The notes beneath the pieces were generated by a model. It searched no databases. It was not told where the DNA came from and saw only the letters and a list, made by a program, of their open reading frames with translations. Made by a program: the position numbers and the translations under genes. Shown one piece after another: positions 7,301 to 9,874 of a stretch of DNA of 9,874 nucleotides. Position 1 is the stretch's first letter; each line of letters begins with the position of its first letter. The stretch spans positions 1 to 9,874 of the forward strand of contig JAIRLS010000290.1 of the NCBI GenBank assembly GCA_031259205.1. The letters are read 5' to 3'. The stretch is from Bacteroidales bacterium. Lineage in GTDB: Bacteria; Bacteroidota; Bacteroidia; Bacteroidales; UBA4181.

Positions 7301-7975
7301 TTGCGGGAGAAAATCCGCTCCGGAGCGTTGCAATTGCCTGCCGGCGTGTCCTACCGCTTTGCCGGCAACTACGAACAGCAGCAACGCGCCGCCCGTCGCC
7401 TGCTCATCATCATCCCGCTAAGCCTGCTGGCCATCCTGCTGATACTTTACTTCCGCTTTCGCAGCGTCACCGCGTCGCTCATCCATTTTTCGGGAGTGTT
7501 TGTCGCCTTTGCGGGCGGTTTTATCCTGCTGTGGCTCTACGGACAGCCTTGGTTCCTGGACTTCTCCTTCGGCGGCGAAAACCTGCGCACGCTCTTCCGG
7601 ATACATCCCGTAAATCTCAGTATTGCAGTGTGGGCAGGCTTTATCGCTCTGTTCGGCATTGCCACCGACGACGGCGTCCTGATGGGCACTTACATCCACG
7701 ACACCTTCAAGGAACGCAAACCGCGCACCCGCGAAGAAATACGCGAAGCAGTGATATATGCCGGACTGAAACGGGTGCGCCCCGCCTCCATGACCACCGC
7801 CACCGCCCTCATCGCACTGCTGCCCGTGCTTACCTCCACCGGCAAGGGCGCAGACATCATGATACCGATGGCTATCCCCACCTTTGGCGGTATGCTCATT
7901 CAGTCCATGACCATGTTCGTAGTGCCCGTGTTGCAATGCTGGTGGCGGGAAAATCTTCGCCGGCGACCGGGATAA
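4361..7975 (+). CDS. cusA: CusA-like RND heavy-metal efflux pump
   Basis: This is the inner-membrane proton-driven pump of the tripartite system, 1204 aa. The ATG at 4361 begins the typical MLNRFIKYFLDNRL; longer frames upstream run into the preceding gene. It follows the RND plan: TM1 at about 14-28, first porter region, TM2-6 at about 370-525, second porter region, then TM8-12 near the C-terminus. TM4 (GIAVAIGVMVDVGVVLVES, D431) resembles the CusA/SilA monovalent-metal subgroup rather than CzcA. M648, M698 and M806 align with CusA M573, M623 and M672, the three-methionine site. It is about 157 residues longer than E. coli CusA (1047). The extra length includes two added hydrophobic segments (about 548-568 and 577-604) and about 59 residues between M698 and M806. 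D1103 replaces CusA E939 and A1142 replaces K984. Cu(I)/Ag(I) is the most likely substrate. The gene starts 64 bp after the HMA lipoprotein. Confidence 0.93.
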   Translation: MLNRFIKYFLDNRLMAVLLLIIVILWGFSVSPFGGRTGWLPRDPVPVDAIPDIGENQQIVATEWMGRSPKDIQEQVTYPLTTALLGIPGVKTVRSTSMFGMSFIYIIFDDDTEFYWSRSRVSEKLNSLPSGTLPDGVQPALGPDATALGQIFWYTLEGRNPETGEPAGGWNPDELRTVQDFYVKYALSTAEGVSEVASIGGFVKEYQVDINPDAMRAFGVSVMDVMNAVRKSNIDIGAETVEMNRAEYLVRGLGYIRSVADLEEAVVTVRGGVPVKVRDVAFVNIGPATRRGGLDKEGMEAVGGVVVARYGSNPMQVIDNVKAKIAEMNAGLPVKTLADGAVSKVTVVPFYDRTGLIRETVGTLETALTHEILICIIVVIVLVFNLRASFIIAGILPVAVLATFVIMRYTGVNADIVALSGIAVAIGVMVDVGVVLVESIMRGMEASPPATGKARSRRIYKSVKEVAGALSTGMMTTVISFLPIFVMQAQEGKLFKPLAFTKTFALVSAFLLGFALLPTIAWYVFGWRVRFKIFQRRLFSNSPLSIVKIVRVAALLAVTYLLTAEWLPVGTQAGFGMNFLFVVLVVGAILGVLWSLVIFYERILRWCLAHRWQFMLLPLATLLAGALVWRNMGEEFMPSLDEGAFLLMPTSMPHTGIEQNRQLIAITDRRITAIPEVELTVGKWGRANSALDPAPVQMFENTVNYRSEYVPDENGRRQRFKTNGKGEFLITDGDRIRPLTEKERFSPPREGWRKRLIPDARGEYFRQWRPHIRTTDDIWQEIVNVAHLPGLTSSPKLQPIEARLVMLSTGMRAPMGLKVFGPDLESIETAGKALEAALKEAPSVLPATVFYDRSAGAPYIEIRLNRRNMARYGITVADLQEVIGAAVGGMTLTTTVEGRERFPVRLRYPRELRDSPEALSRLVIPTATGAQIPLGDVAEVEYAKGAQMIQSENTFPTGYVIFDKTEGKAEVDVVRETEELLREKIRSGALQLPAGVSYRFAGNYEQQQRAARRLLIIIPLSLLAILLILYFRFRSVTASLIHFSGVFVAFAGGFILLWLYGQPWFLDFSFGGENLRTLFRIHPVNLSIAVWAGFIALFGIATDDGVLMGTYIHDTFKERKPRTREEIREAVIYAGLKRVRPASMTTATALIALLPVLTSTGKGADIMIPMAIPTFGGMLIQSMTMFVVPVLQCWWRENLRRRPG
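5985..6003 (+). repeat. Tandem TCCATTG element inside the pump gene
   Basis: The stretch gtccattgtccattgtcaa contains two direct copies of TCCATTG (5986-5992 and 5993-5999), followed by the start of a related unit, TCAA. It encodes SPLSIVK just before the first extra hydrophobic segment of the pump. Longer tandem runs of this kind (TGTCCATTGTCAATTG-like) occur as dispersed repeats in some Bacteroidota genomes; I say this from general knowledge. Here it may be the worn remnant of such an insertion, kept in frame. It may also be chance. Confidence 0.4.
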
Positions 7976-8073
7976 ATTCGGAACTCCTGTTGTGTCGCGA
8001 AAACGCATGGAGTGACGGCCAATGGATATGCTTTTTACAAATTGTCGGAAGTATAATTTTACACCGGCCGATG

Positions 8074-9874
8074 TCATTTGTTTTTCACGTCGTCGGCAAA
8101 TACCTGTAAATAGGCTTTTCCGTTTTCAGCGTCGTTCTCTGTGACGTTGCCCTTGCAGAAAACGAGTCGATGGCTCACATTGTCAAAAGCCAATTGCGTG
8201 CTGTCGGTTACCCATCCGAAACCGTTGTTGAAATCGTAGAATGCAAAGGATTTGACGGGAGAAGCCAAAATATCCTTACCGAAACGGTAATCGTCGTTGC
8301 GGAGGCCCAACTGTCCGAGAATGGTGCAGGCGATGTCTGTTTGTGAAACAACGGTGGTGACGACGGTATCGGAAACGGCAAGGGCGCCTCCCGTCCATAT
8401 CATCGGGATGTGAAGCCTTTCAGGTTCATAAACGGCAAGGTTTCCAGGCCATCCGGTACCGTGATCTGCCGTAATCACTACCAGCGTGTGCGGCCACCAG
8501 TCGGTGTTACGGGCAGCCTCAATAAAAGCGCCCAACGACCGGTCGGTATAGCAGGCTGAATTGATGAAACGTGTTTCATCATCGCTGCCTTCAAAGACAG
8601 GCGGCATTGGCACATCGAACGGCTCATGACTGCTCAGGGTAATCATCGATTTGAAAAAGGGCGGCGGGCTGTCGTTACAGTGTTCCAGCAGTTTCTCAAA
8701 TACATAATGGTCGGGAACGCCCCATTTGGCGCTGTGGTAGGTTTTGGAAGGAAAAGCGCTGCGGTCGGTAATCCGGTCGTAACGTGCATGGTTCAAATAG
8801 GAACGGATATTGGAAAATTTGTTGTCGAATCCGGAGATATGTTCCGTATGATATCCGGCTTTCTTCAAATCTTTGCTTAAACACGGCAACCGGCGGGTTT
8901 TTTCGGAGAAAGCAATCACACGTGCCACAGGATGGGCGGGATATCCGCTTAGGACAGCCAGCAAACCCTTATCCGTACGGTCGCTGGCAGAATACATGTT
9001 GGAAAAGACAATCCCTTCCCTGCATAGCCGGTTAAGGTAAGGCGTAACGTCCGGTTTTCCGCCCAAAGGTTCTATCAACCGGTTGGAAAAACTTTCCAGC
9101 ATGATGACGATGATGTTGGGACGCTGTTCTTTCAGCAAAAGAAGTGTCGTTTCCTGTGCGGGATAATTCTCTGAAAACAGTCTTTCTGCCTTATCGTTTT
9201 CCATAAAATGATAAACGTTCACTTTTCCGAAATAGCTTAGTGATTTAATGGCGTTCCACACCACATTGAGGGAAGCGTGGTTGGCAAAGAGATTCGTCGG
9301 GTGGTGAAATACGAAACTGACGTTCATCGGCGCTACGCCAAGGTTTCCACGAATAGGAAGAATCATCAGCGTACCGGCAAACAAAAAAATCGGAATGCCT
9401 GCCCATCCTGCCTTTGAAGAAGACTTGAGAAGCGTAACCCGAAGGATAACGCGGTACGCCTGCCACAGGGCAGCGACCAGAGCCGTCAGCAATAACAGCA
9501 GAACGACAAGTTTCGACATATCGGTGGAGGCAAAAGCTTCTTTGGGCGTTTTGAGATACATTAGCGGAGTGCTGTCTAACCGGAAGCCCCAATACCCATA
9601 CGTTTCCATATCCGCTACTGCCGTGATCCCAAAGACAACCGTAAAGAAAAACGCATAAACCGACACTATCCGAGCAACGGTTTTGCCTCTCGTAAAGGCG
9701 GTGACGACAAGAAGCAAAGCGACGCCTGCCGACAGGTAGCCGCTCATCGCGGTATCCATCCATGTACCATAGAGCAGCACATTACCCCATTCGCCGAAAC
9801 TCATCGAAAAGGACAAAGAGTGGTTATAGCACATGAACATCAACCGGATAACCGCAAAAAACAATATCCAATAT
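8074..9874 (-). CDS. LTA synthase/sulfatase-family membrane phosphotransferase, 5' end cut by the window edge
   Basis: This is a membrane protein of the LtaS/alkaline-phosphatase superfamily; the frame is still open at the right edge, so the N-terminus is missing. Numbering from the TTG at 9864, hydrophobic segments lie at about 43-59, 66-82, 118-139 and 153-171, with a partial one at the edge. An extracytoplasmic sulfatase-fold domain runs from about 245. Catalytic features visible: E257 in IVIMLESF, the presumed nucleophile T297 in SDRTDKG, H413 in SSHEPF and D467-H468 in ITADHG. Relatives transfer phosphoglycerol or phosphoethanolamine from phospholipid to an envelope acceptor. Bacteroidota do not make classical lipoteichoic acid, so the acceptor here is unknown; a glycan, periplasmic glucan or lipid is possible. 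It runs toward the efflux operon (98-bp gap) and has no evident link to metal export. Confidence 0.87.
   Translation of the reverse strand, partial: YWILFFAVIRLMFMCYNHSLSFSMSFGEWGNVLLYGTWMDTAMSGYLSAGVALLLVVTAFTRGKTVARIVSVYAFFFTVVFGITAVADMETYGYWGFRLDSTPLMYLKTPKEAFASTDMSKLVVLLLLLTALVAALWQAYRVILRVTLLKSSSKAGWAGIPIFLFAGTLMILPIRGNLGVAPMNVSFVFHHPTNLFANHASLNVVWNAIKSLSYFGKVNVYHFMENDKAERLFSENYPAQETTLLLLKEQRPNIIVIMLESFSNRLIEPLGGKPDVTPYLNRLCREGIVFSNMYSASDRTDKGLLAVLSGYPAHPVARVIAFSEKTRRLPCLSKDLKKAGYHTEHISGFDNKFSNIRSYLNHARYDRITDRSAFPSKTYHSAKWGVPDHYVFEKLLEHCNDSPPPFFKSMITLSSHEPFDVPMPPVFEGSDDETRFINSACYTDRSLGAFIEAARNTDWWPHTLVVITADHGTGWPGNLAVYEPERLHIPMIWTGGALAVSDTVVTTVVSQTDIACTILGQLGLRNDDYRFGKDILASPVKSFAFYDFNNGFGWVTDSTQLAFDNVSHRLVFCKGNVTENDAENGKAYLQVFADDVKNK

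Noticed and set aside
5906..7384. A 492-codon open frame on the - strand, opposite the pump gene; similar long antisense frames at 4364-5470 and 1388-2104
   Set aside because: They lie fully inside strongly supported + strand genes, their translations show no recognisable domain, and long antisense frames are expected opposite moderately GC-rich coding sequence.
8046..8066. A stem-loop between the convergent genes (CGG, GTA ... TAC, CCG) as a bidirectional terminator
   Set aside because: Only two short 3-bp stems with an uneven internal loop and no clean T-tract; too weak to call. No better terminator is seen in the 98-bp gap.

Overview
The window looks like chromosomal DNA from a member of the Bacteroidota, probably the order Bacteroidales. 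Three things point there: a TAnnTTTG-type -7 promoter box, A-rich translation starts with no clear Shine-Dalgarno sequence, and protein architectures that are characteristic of that phylum. I cannot name the genus from sequence alone.

Layout: positions 1-375 are AT-rich and hold no convincing gene; they carry the likely promoter of the operon that follows. Positions 376-7975 (+ strand) form a compact five-gene heavy-metal efflux operon of the Cus (copper/silver) type. In order these are: a small secreted Cys/His-rich protein of the HYC_CC_PP type; a TolC/CusC-like outer-membrane channel with Met-rich loops; a CusB-like membrane-fusion protein with an N-terminal heavy-metal-binding domain and a C-terminal HMA domain; a small probable lipoprotein that is essentially a free copy of that HMA domain; and a large CusA-like RND pump. 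The gaps are 103 bp, an 8-bp overlap, 34 bp and 64 bp. On the - strand, convergent with the operon and cut by the right edge, is an LtaS/sulfatase-fold membrane phosphotransferase homologue (8074-9874).

How the parts fit: the RND pump, fusion protein and outer-membrane channel together make a tripartite conduit from periplasm to outside. The HYC_CC_PP protein, the free HMA lipoprotein, the two metal domains on the adaptor and the Met-rich loops of the channel all offer extra thiol, thioether or imidazole ligands. A reasonable inference is a metal relay that feeds soft metal ions (Cu(I), possibly Ag(I)) into the pump, with the HMA proteins doing the job that CusF does in Escherichia coli. The pump keeps the three-methionine metal site of CusA but differs from it in several structural respects. 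No regulator, P-type ATPase or CusF homologue is visible here. The LtaS-like gene is probably unrelated to metal export.
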